Assembly (NCBI GenBank): GCA_027257055.1
Contig: JAPVLO010000097.1
Location: 4,774,001 to 4,838,000 of the forward strand
DNA length: 64,000 bases
Direction of reading: 5' to 3'
Source of the DNA: Cephalopachus bancanus
Taxonomy: Eukaryota > Chordata > Mammalia > Primates > Tarsiidae
A program made the translations under genes and the position numbers. Under the pieces are notes generated by a model. That model was not told where the DNA came from, searched no databases, and saw nothing but the letters and a program-made list of their open reading frames with translations. The stretch's first letter is position 1; each line of letters opens with the position of its first letter. Shown here piece after piece: positions 11,106 through 23,769 of the stretch.

Positions 11106-14100
11106 GCTGAAATAATTATCATGATAATTATTTAATTAAGAACTTTAATTGTATTGAAAGTTTCTAACAGCAGTGACTAGGTCTGCAGGATGTGACTGAG
11201 ATGCTTTTGTCATTGTTGTCTTTGGTTGTTTTCTCATACTTCATGTGCATGTGGCCTTACCACAGATGTTATTCGGTGATGAGTTAATCCAGTCACTGTG
11301 TTTCCTTGGGGTCAGTATGCCATCCCCATGAACAAATGCATGTAAAACGTTTAAAGCACATTATTGCTTCTCTGGTGTCATTAATAATCTCGTCTAGTTG
11401 AGGATGTTTTCCACTTGTTTTATCAATTTGCTTTATTAGGTCTGAATTTGCTGACAGTACTACCACAGTGTGTATTTGTACTGTTCATTTCATCTCTTTG
11501 TGAAAGTTTCATCTCCCGCAGAAGGTAGAGTGTTTTAGGAGCATGTTTAGCATTGTAACAGGTAAATGGGCAATAACTGTCTAGCAACTATCAACTGTTG
11601 TTTTGGTGCAGATACTGCTTGCCCATAGCACGTTTTTGTGTAGTCATCACAGAGGCAGTTTTTGAAATGCATTCGCCCTGCTGGTTGGATTTGCCACTCA
11701 CCACTTTCAAGTGCTTATTTTTTCCAACTTTTCCTTTTACCTCCACATGACCCTAAACAAATCAATCGGAAGCCTTCTGCTTGAAAAGTTTTCCAATAGA
11801 TGTTGTGATACTGGCAGTATTCTTTTAAAAAATCACTATGTATTCCTCTGCATGTACAATAACTAGGAGTATCAGTTAAGTCCAGGGAATGAAAGAGAGC
11901 CTGAATTGGAGTTTGTGGTTGTGGTGGGTTTCATGTTGGAGTGCAGCAAACAGACTCATGAGGTGTGTCCTGCTCGCATACAGATGGTATTATCAGTTTT
12001 CTTTTTGTTCCATGCAGAAGTGGGAGGAGAGGGCTGTTTCAGCTGCCATTGATGAAAATCAAACTCCCAATGTCTGATGGCAGGCTGCTATTTCACGCTC
12101 TGCTGTTTTGTTACAACAGAAATTTCGTTTGTTGTTTTTGCTGGCAGTGTTTGCCTGCTCTGAAGTAGAGAGACTGCTGCATTTAGTTAGGGGTTCAGCA
12201 TTCTTTGCTTACATTCAAATTTGCATCATGGTTATGGCGCTTCAGATTTATTGAATAGAAACACCTTCACATAGGCTGGGAAATATCATCTTGAATGGTA
12301 TTGTAGTCTTGAAGAAATGCCAAAAAACTTTAATGCTTGTCTCTAGGTACTCGCTTTGTATTCACTGGGAGCATTTGACCCATATCAAATGCATATCAAA
12401 TACACTTATTCTTTATAACAGCCAGCATCATTATTTATCACCCACATGAGGTATATTTCTGCAGGGTTGTTTCTGTGTATACATTTCACATAATAAAATC
12501 TCTGCCCGTAATTTCAAGTGAAAAACGGATCGGTGAAGCAGAAATGAAATGGAAAAGGTTACTTCAGCTCCCCTGTCTTTTAACTGTTAGCATTAAACAC
12601 TAAAAAGAGGTTAAAATGTATCACAATTTAAAGTTACCACGACCATATTCTTCCTATGGAAGCAATCTCTTTATCTCCATCTCAAATCGTATGAGATCAG
12701 AACCTGAATAATCAGATGAAAACTCTGCTTTCTCCTGTTCTGATACCTATTGAACTGAAGTCTAGTATTACTTAACATAGCACGTTTTTTCCTTTGTTTT
12801 TTAGAAGGATAAAAATCAAAGTATTGCAGTGTATTGGCTGAATGCTGGGCAGGCCAATCTTAGCCTCTGGTCTTAAAATATCTTGAGAAGTAAAACGAAG
12901 AGCATTTTGATATGTTTTCTTGCTTAGCCATGAATATAGAGGGCCAAGACTTTCTATGATAGATATCTGACTTTTATCAGTATCTCATTTCTTCTTGGCT
13001 TCTAGCAAGCTTCTAGGTATTTAAATTTCTTAGTGCTTTTTTGTAACTTAGTTGCTTCCTTACAGCTAAGAATCCACTTCCTGTGTGGAAGTGATGGTAA
13101 TTTGTTTATGAACTGCCTAGAGCCTGAAAGATCACAAGACCATAGAAGATTTGAAGTGTAAAGGAATCCCTCTAGGAATCACATCATTTGGTTTTCAGCA
13201 CAGTGCAGTAATGTATGATTCTTGAAATTCACACTCCTTCTTTTCCAACTCTCCACTAGATTTCACAAAGGTAATATTGCATACCTTGCCTTAAGGCTAC
13301 TTTAAAAGGAGAAATTTATTTCTACTTTATCAGTGATGGCTCCTGTCACTTCCATCCATTACTCCAGTTGAACATAAGTAAAATCTGAAGTGCCGAATTA
13401 TGGTTTTTGCTCTAAGTTCATTAGAAAGTTCCCAATTTTTTTAAAGACTATTCATAAAAGTTTGAATAAGTAGTACATCTAAAACTCTATTAAAATGGCC
13501 CTTCATTTCCATTAGTTCTTTAATTGACTAGGCTGAATCTTGACAAATTACCTAGATTTTATTCAGGTCTGTGACAACATTTCATAGAAGATTTGTTACC
13601 TGGGATGCATTCTGTAAATTTACAGAGCACTTTCTCAGCACCAAGTCTTGTAACTTCATTTGATTTAGTAATATGAGATTTTACTCTAAATTATGAGTTA
13701 TTTTTATATCTCTTTCCACCTGAAGAATCACTTTATGCCAAAAAAAATCTTTTTTGTTTGTTTTCGGACCACATCTTTGCATTTGCTCTGAGTGTTTTGT
13801 TATGGCATAACTATCAACTTAAAAACAAAATTCTCTATTTTAATGAGTTGATAAAATATTCTTCCAATGCATTTTTACCTGACAGTTTTCTTCTAAAAGT
13901 TCCATTACACACTAAGGAATTACGTGCAAATTTGTTAAAGTGCCTAAATTTCCTAATAATATAGGAGATGATCGCAAATTACTAGACAACAGTAGCTTAT
14001 TTTCTGGTGCTGCTCAATACACCATATTTAAACTATTAAGCCTTTATGTCTCTCAAATTGTCATTTAAGGGGTAATAGCCATCTTATAAAAAGGAATGCT

Positions 14101-14335
14101 CAACTCAACCCTTTTTGGAATGATGTGTCAACTTCATCACATCTTTGATTATCTTAAATAAGGCATCCTGCACAACCTCGATGGAGTATTTTCTTAGTGA
14201 ATAGAAATCATAATAATGAACAGTTATTGTGCTTCATATTGTTGTAGGCCCTGTGAGAAACACTGAACTACAGATTCTAGAATGTATTCTGAACTTTGCT
14301 TTTAATTATTCAATTCCCTCATTTGTCTTTTTTCT
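11106..14335. other. Long repeat-poor intronic stretch
   Basis: I recognise no transposon over 3.2 kb, which is unusual for this intron. The part 11150-12600 has more even base composition and may include conserved non-coding elements (see findings). No gene. Confidence 0.5.
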
Positions 14336-14339
14336 GTTT

Positions 14340-14780
14340 TTAACCTTCATGCATTCAGCAGGCATCTATCAAGGACTTGACTGGAATGAAGTTCATTAGC
14401 AAGGCATGATAAGAGAATTGACTTTAGACTGTGGCCACATTGTTGAAGGACATGTCTAACTGTGAGAAGAGTCTAAAGAGTAGGTCTTTATTCCCTAATC
14501 AATGGAGAGCTATTAATAGATTTAAACCCGATAAGCTTTGGGTTTTAGAAAGACTTGTTCATCCGCCGTTGGGAGGGTAAATTTAGTGAGTATAATGAGG
14601 ACAAACTCTCTCGGGAAGCTGTTACTGGAGGTCTGATGACAGGTGTAGAAAATCTGTGTGCCTGGGAGAAGTGGAGAGATACATCCATGGGAAGTTAAGG
14701 GTGTAAAGTCTATAGGGCTTGGACGCCAGTTAGATGAGGAAGAACTGTAAGATTATCATGCTTGTGGCTGGGTGACTTGT
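14340..14780 (+). repeat. Old interspersed repeat, family unassigned
   Basis: AATGGAGAGCTATTAATAGATTTAAA..GAAAGACTTGTTCATC..GGAAGCTGTTACTGGAGGTC resembles the common mammalian repeat whose other part (GGTAGCAGTGGAGGTGATGAAC) is seen at 28640. Probably an old L1-related end, but I cannot name it. Confidence 0.4.
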
Positions 14781-17700
14781 GTGATGGTGTCATTCTTCAA
14801 AGTAAGGAATACAAAGAGAACCCAAGCTGGGAGGAATATGGATGTTAATTTTTCTTTTTGAATTTGGAATTTGAGGTATGTTCTCATGAAAATTTCATAT
14901 AGGCCCTTAGATCTGTGGCTCTGAATCTCAAAAAAGAGTTCTGGGTCAGAGATACAGATTTAAGTCATAATGAAATATAATGACTTAACATTTATTGAAA
15001 ACATTTTATGTTCTGGGACCTGTTTATAATATATATAATAAAATCTTGGATATACATAAAATGTTATATATAATCTTTAAAAAATTATCAGTATAACTCT
15101 GGAAACAAAATATTATCTTCACTTTTTTGACAAGTAAGTAAGGCTTTGAGGGGTTTGAAAATGTGTGCAAGCTTTCACAGTTAATAATTAGGTCCAGTAT
15201 TTGGACCCAAACATAGTATTAAAATAATGTTTTCTGTCTTTTCCATTAACATTTTGTGTAGGATTTTAGGAAGAATGGTAAGGAGGGCTGTGTATTCACT
15301 TTGTATGACATTAAGTGGACAGACCTGGATTTGAAAGTGTCAGAACAGAGAATATTGGAATATTCGTAGACTTTACTTATCTTATTGGCAGTAGGAAACA
15401 TTGAAAGGTTTTAGCAGGATGACTGGAAAAAGGGAAATGAATTAAAATGAAGTATGCCAGTGGGAGGGAATGTGATATTCATATTTTTTTGGTTACAATT
15501 AGCAGAACCCAATTTAAGTAAAAGGATTTATTCAAAGCATTCTAGGAAAATCTTGGAGAAACGAAATATGGATAATAGGCAAAATTGGAGCACTTTGTGG
15601 AATTTCACCACCAGGATATAGCCACCAATTAGTACAGCTGCTGACAGGTTCTTGTCTTTTTCTATCTCTGTTTGGAAGTCCCAGAGTCTGACAAAGATGA
15701 GACTGAGATGAGTAGTCTGGCTGGAGAACTACTGCTCGTGGCTGGACCAGTGGGTTGTGATCATTCACTCGCAGACACAGCATCTTAGCTCCTTTAGATC
15801 TCTTGTCCAACTTTGACTAAGAAAATCACTTCTCCCATATTTGTTAACTCAGGATGAAAATGAAGCTTTTCAAAGATGATGATCAGAAGAATAGTGCTGC
15901 TAGGATATTTATTTCATGAGGAAAGGCATAAAGTTTGGAATGAAACAGATATAATGAAAGAAAACTCAGTACCATCAGCCACTAAAGGACTTGCTTAAGT
16001 GTCCTTAAAACTCACAAGTCTCCATCAGCTACTTCAAATCAAACTTGTTTTTTCAAATACCAACATTTTGTCTCCTTAGCAGGAAGGAGCTCTGTCTTTT
16101 CTTCCATCCCTGTGGCAGGCCTAGTGTCCTATACTAGAAGCAGTTACTCTGATTTCTGTTATTACTCTTCTGTAACAGGAAATGATGAGATCCTAAATTC
16201 ATAGACTTCAAACAGAAAGAAGGCTAACACTGTACTTTTAAGTCCTTAATTTCCCGTAATAACTTGTTTCATCAGTGCATATGTTACCTTTTTCATAATC
16301 ATTCTGTGTGTGTATTTTTATGGTTTTTTTTTTTCGGTGAAGTATCCCCAGGGTCCTAACTGACTGACACATCATAGGTGCTCAGTAAGTAATTGTTGAA
16401 TGAATGGTGAATTTTACAAAACCTGCTAAAGTAAGGTAACTTGACCCTTGTTTTCAACATGAAAACTAGGACAAAATTTATCAAAGTTGAAGATTTGTAA
16501 ATACTTTGGGAGTATAATGTCAAACCATCAGTGTAGATACACCAACTGAATACTGATCTGTAAAGAGTAGATTTAAGTATCTAACAGATAACCTTAGATG
16601 TCACCAAGGCAGGTTAATGATGGAATTACCAAATAACCTCTAACCTTGAATGAGCTTAAAGCCAAATAATAAAGCATTATTTCACTAAATCCAGTGCTGA
16701 TTCGTTGGGTATTAAAAAAGCAGAAAAATTTGTCTATGAATAAACAAAAAGAATCAATTGTTTTAAGTATATTATGGTACTAACAATTTTAAGTTTCTTA
16801 TATTGATATTGTCAAAAAAATTAAGAATGAAATGTGTTAATATAATATATAGCATACATATTGTTAATAAGTGCTTATTAGCAGTTTGGCACTTTGAATA
16901 TACCAATTACAACTTTCATATTTGCTGTTTTTGTGGTAATAATTGCCTTCCTAGTATATGGCTGTTTCTCAGTGGTAGCTACACAGGGCATAATAAAATT
17001 TAAAGACAACTATTTAAAGGGAAAATAATTTCTAGGTGTGAAATTGTTTCTTTCATAAATAAATTATATTCACATGAAATCAGGATGCAATTCTAAAGAT
17101 AAATATTTCGCTGGACTGGTCTATTTCTGCATATTCATTTTTAGAAAATAAATTTATATTTTTATTCATGTAGTCATTATTTTTGTTATTTCAAACTATG
17201 TAAGTTGTTTGTACGTTACAGAAAAATATTTATAGTGTAGAATTGTTGAATAGTGGCCACACATAGGTAGAACATGAATCCTCTATCAACCCAGGAGCAA
17301 GTGTAAAAACGATGTTGAGGCAGGTCTGTACTTCCTGCAATGCTTCTTAATTCTGTTACAAATGATTCAGCTAGGAGAAGGAAGGAAAGAGGTAGATTGA
17401 TCGCTAGGTTAATTTTATCCTAATCTCTTTGAGTCTGCTAACAGTGTTGCCTGCACTGCTGTGGTGTTTTTTCTTGTTGTCATGGACACTTATCCGTTGA
17501 AAACACACAGTTGCCTGCTGACTGTCCATCTTTGCACAGTGCCTAGTAAGACTTGAATCTGATTTTGGGCTTTGATTAAAGTAGAAAGTATTCAGTAGCA
17601 ATCTATTTTTTAAAATTTCATATAAAAATCAATGTGTGATTCCAATGGAAAAAATAAATGAACTCTGATTTTTTTTTTTTTTTAGAAAAGTCAAAAATAT

Positions 17701-17975
17701 GTATGTAGCTCTGGTGCCTACTTATACTCTATTTTAAAGTAAAGTGGACAGATTTTCTTGTCATAAAATCACATTTATAACCATGCCAATTAAAAGTGTT
17801 TCAAGAAGGTATCTAATGTTGATGATTTTATTATTGTGTAAATTCATGATCTAGTACTGTTCTAAGGAAAAAAATTTATTCATAACTATATTAATTCATA
17901 GTTCTTTTTTTTAAACTCTTAACTTATGTTCAATGTGTACCTGCCTCTCCAAGTAACTGAAAGGGAGTCTAACTT
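14781..17975. other. Intronic DNA with a possible LTR-like piece and L2 tail
   Basis: Positions 15480-15830 have an old-repeat look (AGCAGAACCCAATTTAAGTAAAAGGATTTATTC and following) that I cannot assign. Positions 16355-16405 (CATCATAGGTGCTCAGTAAGTAATTGTTGAATGAATGG) match the 3' end of L2. The rest shows nothing. Confidence 0.45.
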
Positions 17976-18287
17976 TTATTTTTATCTTTTTTTTTGAGTT
18001 GGAGTCTTACTCTATCACCCAGGCTGTAGTGCAATGGCATGATCACAGCTTGCCATAGCCTCACACTTCTGGGCTCAAGTGCTTCTCCCACCTCAGCTTC
18101 CCAAGAAGGGAGGACTACAGGCATGTGTCACCACACCCAACTAATTTTTTTTATCTTTTTTTTTTTTTGTAGAGACAAGGTCTTACTATGTTGCCCAGGC
18201 TGGTCTCAAACTCTCAAGCTCAAACAGTTTCCTCCCACCTCAGACTCCCAAAGTGCTGGGATTTGTGTGAGCCACCATGCCTGGTCC
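17976..18287 (-). mobile_element. Old Alu (AluJ-like), minus strand
   Basis: TTTTTTTTGAGTTGGAGTCTTACTC start and GTGAGCCACCATGCCTGG end. The mid-linker has an expanded T run (18145-18170). Strongly diverged. Confidence 0.93.
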
Positions 18288-18312
18288 ATCATAACGTTTT
18301 TGAAAAAGCATT

Positions 18313-18505
18313 TTAGTCTTTGGAATCACACGGCAATGCTCAAATATTAGTTGCATCACTGTGTGATCTTGGGCCTGGTACTTTATCTACTTGTGACTCA
18401 GGATTTTTTTTATTTCTAAAGTAACATCTACTTTTTTGAGTTGTTCTTAGGATTAAATGACATAGTGTGTTTAGTGCATCTGGCACAATCACTCAGTTAA
18501 TGAAT
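18313..18505 (+). mobile_element. MIR-like fragment
   Basis: TTGCATCACTGTGTGATCTTGGGCCTGGTACTT, AGGATTAAATGACATAGTG and CATCTGGCACAATCACTCAGTTAATGAATC follow the MIR core and tail. Confidence 0.7.
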
Positions 18506-19735
18506 CAAAGATCTTTCAATGTGAGAATAATTAACCAGAGTCCTTGGTGTTTGTTGTGCTCTGCTACCCTGAATCTCTGTAAAGCTGGGACGGGAGTTAT
18601 CCATTTTGGTATTCTGCGTTTAATATTGTAGCGATGTTTACTGTGGAGGACTTGCAGAATTCTACACTGAAACTCTGCTGGACTCTGTTGGTTCAGCTTC
18701 TACTTTATATTGCTTTCTCTGCTCTCTGCATCTGATTATTTTTCAAGCAGTTTCCACTTTTGCTATCTCTGGATAATTTTGCCCCTGACACTTCTGTTAA
18801 CAGGAGATAGACCTAAAAGTTTTGGTGTTAAGTACAGATTGTTGGAACACAATTTTTATCAGGATGCTGATCTGAGAAAATTAACATCGTCTGTTCACGA
18901 AATTTTAGCTAGTTGGAAGTGAGTTAATTACTCTGCTGATGTGGTGGACCTTGCTCCGCTGGCATCCAGTTTTTGGAGTACTGCCTTATGAGGAAGTGTA
19001 ATTGGCCTTCTGCTTATGTGAAGGCAGTTTTGTAACATTTAAAGCGCCATGTAGCTATAAGATAGGAATACTATTGCTGTCTTGATCAGACAGTAAATCT
19101 GTAGTGGTTCTTTTTATGAAAGAATAATATCTAAGCTGTAAAGCAAAATGAATGGTGAGTACCACAACATGTCACACTTGGATGCTTAATCTCAAGGCCC
19201 AGGCACAAATGCTCAGTCCATTTTCAATAAGCATCGTTGACTCTAACTACTCAAATGGTGATTTATTCGTCAGTAGTTCCATTTTAAGCTATTATTATAA
19301 AACGATTTGCAAATTTTATTTGCATTAGTCAAAGAGAGATTTGCTTCTGTTTTGGTCATTGCCAGTCAGTTGTTAATAATATTAAACCATGCATTATCAT
19401 CAGTATATAGTTTAGAAGAAATTGATTGCTTGTTGCTTGTCTAGTACTCTTCTTTTCTTGAACCATAATTAAATGGTGACTGAGTTGCTTTCTTTGCTAT
19501 GACTAAAAAATATCAAGATCTGTTTCAGAGCCACACAGAACTCCAAATTGTGTGCTATTGCCTAACTCTACAACTTGTAAAATTGGAGGAAAATTATCCT
19601 TACAAATTAGTGGTAGGAAGAACTTGACTTGACAAAAAAACCCATGATACAGACTATGAAATCCTGACTTGGCACTGGTAGAGCAGAAAATAGGTAATTA
19701 TAACAAGCCATAAACTAAATGTGAGCTAGAAACCT
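18506..19735. other. Intronic DNA with one exon-like segment
   Basis: No repeat recognised. Positions 18804-18918 are bounded by good acceptor and donor signals and are open in frame (see findings), but nothing shows that they are used. Confidence 0.5.
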
Positions 19736-19739
19736 ATCA

Positions 19740-19925
19740 TTATTTATAGTTCATTTGGTCCCTAATAATGGCAGTTTGTTCTGTTTGACAGTTGTGGGAT
19801 CTAGGGGCAAGTTGCTTAATCTCCCTGAGCCATAATTAATTCATTTATAAAATGGAACTATGAGTTGCTGCCTACTATGACTAGAGTTCTAAGGATCAAA
19901 TATGGTCATGTATGTGAAATCACTG
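19740..19925 (+). mobile_element. MIR-like fragment
   Basis: AGGGGCAAGTTGCTTAATCTCCCTGAGCC..TCATTTATAAAATGGAACTATGAG..GGATCAAATATGG is the MIR core on the + strand. Confidence 0.7.
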
Positions 19926-20954
19926 AAATAGCAATACCAGTCTCCTAATTCCAAGGGCAGACCAGAAGGAGTACAGGAAGAATATAGCCAAGCAGAGTAC
20001 CAATGTGCCGACTTGCCCTAACCTCAGACACCTGACATCCCAGCCTTCCCCTATGCTGTAATATGCTGTGTGGTGGCAGGCAGTATAGGTTATGAACTTT
20101 TTAGAAAACAACTTTCAGTGGCTGTGGAAAGGAGAGAAATGAAGGGACTTTGCATGGCATTAGACCCAATTGAGTGGTAGGGTGTTAAAAAAGAGACCAA
20201 GTGTGTAAAGAAAGACTCAGAGGCTACTTTCCTGTGTATAGTCCCCAAGATGGGATGTGGATTGCTCAATTGTCATTAATACAGCCAAAGATTTTTAAGA
20301 TCACAAGAAATTCCCAAGTCTTCATAGGAGTTACAAAGCTGGAAAGTATTTTGCATTCAGTAGGTACTCAAATGTTGCTGTGATGGCAATAACAATAATT
20401 TGTACCATTTGTGCTCTTAAAAATTTTGGTTCTGTGAGTTTTACATTTGAAAAAGATAGTAACAAATTAGAATATGGTGCAGAGGAAAGACACAAATTAT
20501 CAAAGGTCCTATGAGTAAGGAAACTAACAAATTCAGTAAGGAGAAAAAACAGACAAGGGCTGACATCAGTACATTTTTAAATGCTTTTTCTATGGCTTTT
20601 TGAAGACATGTCTGCATACGAGATCACTATTAGATGTTTTCTGTCAATAAGGCAACTAAACAAGATAATCTAAGCAGGGAAATGTTATATTAGACATGAC
20701 CTTCGTCCTGAGAGATTTCGCCTCATTTCTGGGACTTCAACTATGCAAAAATGTGTGTGCTTGTCTATAATCAGACTTTTGAAAGCTCCTGCACAGAAAG
20801 GTCTGGTAGGCTTGTTTATGAATCCTCTATACATAGAGCAATGCTAAGTACTCAGAAGATACACATTTCATATATATTTTCAATGCTAAATTAAGTCAGC
20901 AGTTCTGAAAATCAGTCTTTCATAAAACTGTTTCCTTTTTCAAATTTAACCCAT

Positions 20955-21500
20955 TTCTATTCATCCTTTTTCTGGTCAACAAGACTTAAATCATTGGAAT
21001 CCTTTTTGACTCCTTATTTTCCATCCATAGATAGTCCCCATCCACACAGCAAATTAACTATCATTTCCTATGGATTCTTTCTTCACGACTTCTTTGTATG
21101 TGCTTCTTCTTTTGGGATTCCTATTCTCATCACTCCGACTCAGATCCCTAGTTCACGTTTAAACACTAATCTCTTCAGGGCTTTGCCAGTCTTTGGGTCT
21201 TCATTCATCATTTCAGCCTGTGTATTTATGTCAGGCTGCTTGTCCCAAAACATTGTCTTCACTTCCTCTGCTCCAACACCTTCAGCACTTGTCTTCCAAG
21301 TTTTTTCAATTTCTCTACAGTTTGGTAGAGATACATTTATAGATGTACCTTCCACTATATTTCCTGTATGAATCCTGTATTTTAAGCAATGGTTTGTTTG
21401 CCTGTCCTTGGACATGTCATTGGATTATTTCTGCTACTTCCTGAAACACCCTTTCTTCCCAGTCTCACCTTTCAAAATACTAAGGTTCAGAATTGTCCCC
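20955..21500 (+). mobile_element. L2-like fragment
   Basis: TCATTGGAATCCTTTTTGACTCC..TCCCCATCCACACAGCAAATTAACTATCATTTCC and later TTCAGGGCTTTGCCAG fit a worn L2 3' half on the + strand. The open frame 20994-21371 is probably part of this. Low certainty. Confidence 0.4.
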
Positions 21501-23440
21501 AAAACATTTCTGAACGCTTTCTTGCTGCTTCCCACAATATTCTTACACTGTACCAAACACCTTAGCATATGGTGTGACCATAAGTTGACTGTTGAAAGGG
21601 GGATGTTTAAAAACAAGACATCTGACAAGCCATTGTTAAAGGTAACTCTACCTTCTAGCTGGCAGCCTATCTAACATTAAGTGTCATGGTGTTTTTAACA
21701 TCCAAAAATCTAGAGAAGCAGCATTCTGAGAATCTTATATTCACCCATTAGCAACATTATTTTTAGGCATGTTTTGCACATAGAGCATCTTTCATTTTAT
21801 ATAGAGTATATTTGTTTAATTATAAAGTTCTGTATTTTAACAAGTATTCGCAAATACACTCTTTCTGACATTTAATCTTGGATTCATACCCAATTTAGAG
21901 TATAAAACCAACTCCTTAATTATCTTATAAACACTCTTTGTAGTACTTGTTATACAAAGCACATTTAATTTTGACTTTTCACCCAAGTTGCTTCTTTAGA
22001 GAAGGCTAGGGCAGTTATAGATGTTTTTACTTAACAGATTGCTAAATAGCAAGTGATGGATAGTTACTAGCTAAAAAAAAAAAATAGAACATGTGTCCAA
22101 GATAACCAAAAGAGAGATATATGTCCAAATAGAAATGTCGTTTTACCCCCTTAAAGTTTAGTCCTATGTTGTATTTTTGTTTTGCAAACAGACAAAAGGA
22201 CCAGCAGAGCTCAGGAAGGTTTTGTGTTGTGCCCAAGGTTGGGGGCAAGAATTTGAAAGGGATCAGTGAATCAGATGTAATATGGGCTCTGTCTGAGCCA
22301 CCCAATCTCTGTTTTGCTGACGGTCAGTATTCCAGTTATAAAAAGCTGCATCGGCATTTCCGTCAGCTCAAAAGAACTTTATCCCTGCTTTCATTCTGAC
22401 ATACCTATTATGACTTTGTTCACTAAGCAGAAGGAATTGTGGGAAATGGAAACTCGATGGCATGTTTTTATTAAGGAGTTATGTATGTGTCTTCACTGAA
22501 AAATTAAAGAAACTTAAAGAACCAGGCAAAATTGTATGTTTCTTTCAGGTAACAAAAATTGCCTTATTCATTCCCTCTCATGGTGATTAAGTTAACTTGG
22601 AAAACAAAGTAGCATAAAATCAGAAGGCAAATGTACAAAGTACATTTTATATTTTAAACAAGGAATGCAGTGGTTCTATGAATTTCTGTTATTCTAAAAC
22701 TAAAACATCCTCACAGAAAACTCTGCAAATATATTTTATGAGGGTGGGGTGGTGGTGGTTTAAAAAAGGAATGTTTTTAAAAAGCTATATTTCTTTCTTG
22801 CTTTCTCTAAAATTGTAGGCTTAGAGAGTTGTACATTTCTATTTTAATGTACAGGGGATCCATTTTGAAATTTAGTTGGTAATACTTAGCAGCAAACTAC
22901 ATTTGCCCCTTTCATTAATGTAAACATACTCTTGTAAACTGAAGGTAAATTAAAATTCTGCAAACCAAATATTTTTACAATTTTTTTGGTACTCTGTTTA
23001 TTATGTTATTAGTTGTCAGTTTCAGCTTAAAATTTCTTGGCCCAGTTTCCCTAATCCTTACTACAGGGAACTTCATCTTAATCCATCTAATTTACTAGAG
23101 AAATTTTTAGATAAGATTGTGACTTTCTTGATGGTGAAATGCTTTCTCCGTTCACTGTTATATATCCAACTGTTTCACAGTGCCTACCTTGTAATGAGAT
23201 ACACACATTCAGGCATGGAATGGAGTAAGGTGACTATCATGCAGCTATGAAAAGGAACTTTATACAATTAAAGACATTATTAATATTGTTTTAAATTTTA
23301 ATTCAGAGATCTTTATTTTCCTAAATCTAATTTTTTATAAATGGGATTAATCTGTATTGAGTTGCCTAATAAATGTATTTAGGAAAGTGTTCCCATACAT
23401 TTTTACTTTTTAGAATCTACATTGAGCTTAATAATTTTTT
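21501..23440. other. Intronic DNA, nothing recognised
   Basis: No gene. A short L1-like stretch may lie at 23205-23280. Positions 22160-22400 are non-repetitive with balanced composition and may be conserved. Confidence 0.45.
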
Positions 23441-23457
23441 TTAAAAAGGCAAATTTA

Positions 23458-23752
23458 GGCCGGGCTCGGTGGCTCAGCCTGTAATCCCGCGCCTTTGGGA
23501 GGCTGAGGTGAGTGGATTGCCTGAGCCCGCAGGTTCGAGACCCGCCTGGGCAGCGAGACCTCATCTCTACAATAAATCAAAATATCAGCTGGGCATGGTA
23601 GCGCATGCCTGTAATTCCAGCTACTTGGAAGGCTGAGGCGGAAGGATCGCCGAAGCCCAGCAGGTCGAGGCTGCAGTGGCCGGGAGCGGCCACTGCACTC
23701 CAGTCTGGGCGATAGAGTGAGACTCCAACTCAAAAAATAAAAATAAAAAAAA
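23458..23752 (+). mobile_element. Alu, young non-human-type subfamily
   Basis: Full-length copy flanked by a perfect 17-base target duplication TTAAAAAGGCAAATTTA at 23441-23457 and 23753-23769. It has the diagnostic start, linker and end of the subfamily, and a right-arm hairpin with a fully paired 9-base stem. Confidence 0.98.
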
Positions 23753-23769
23753 TTAAAAAGGCAAATTTA

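Noticed and set aside
10763..11122. 119-codon frame on the minus strand
   Set aside because: It lies across an old LTR-like repeat, with overlapping frames on both strands and no recognised protein.
20994..21415. Frames of 125 and 91 codons on opposite strands
   Set aside because: They overlap a probable L2 fragment and show no conserved protein motif.
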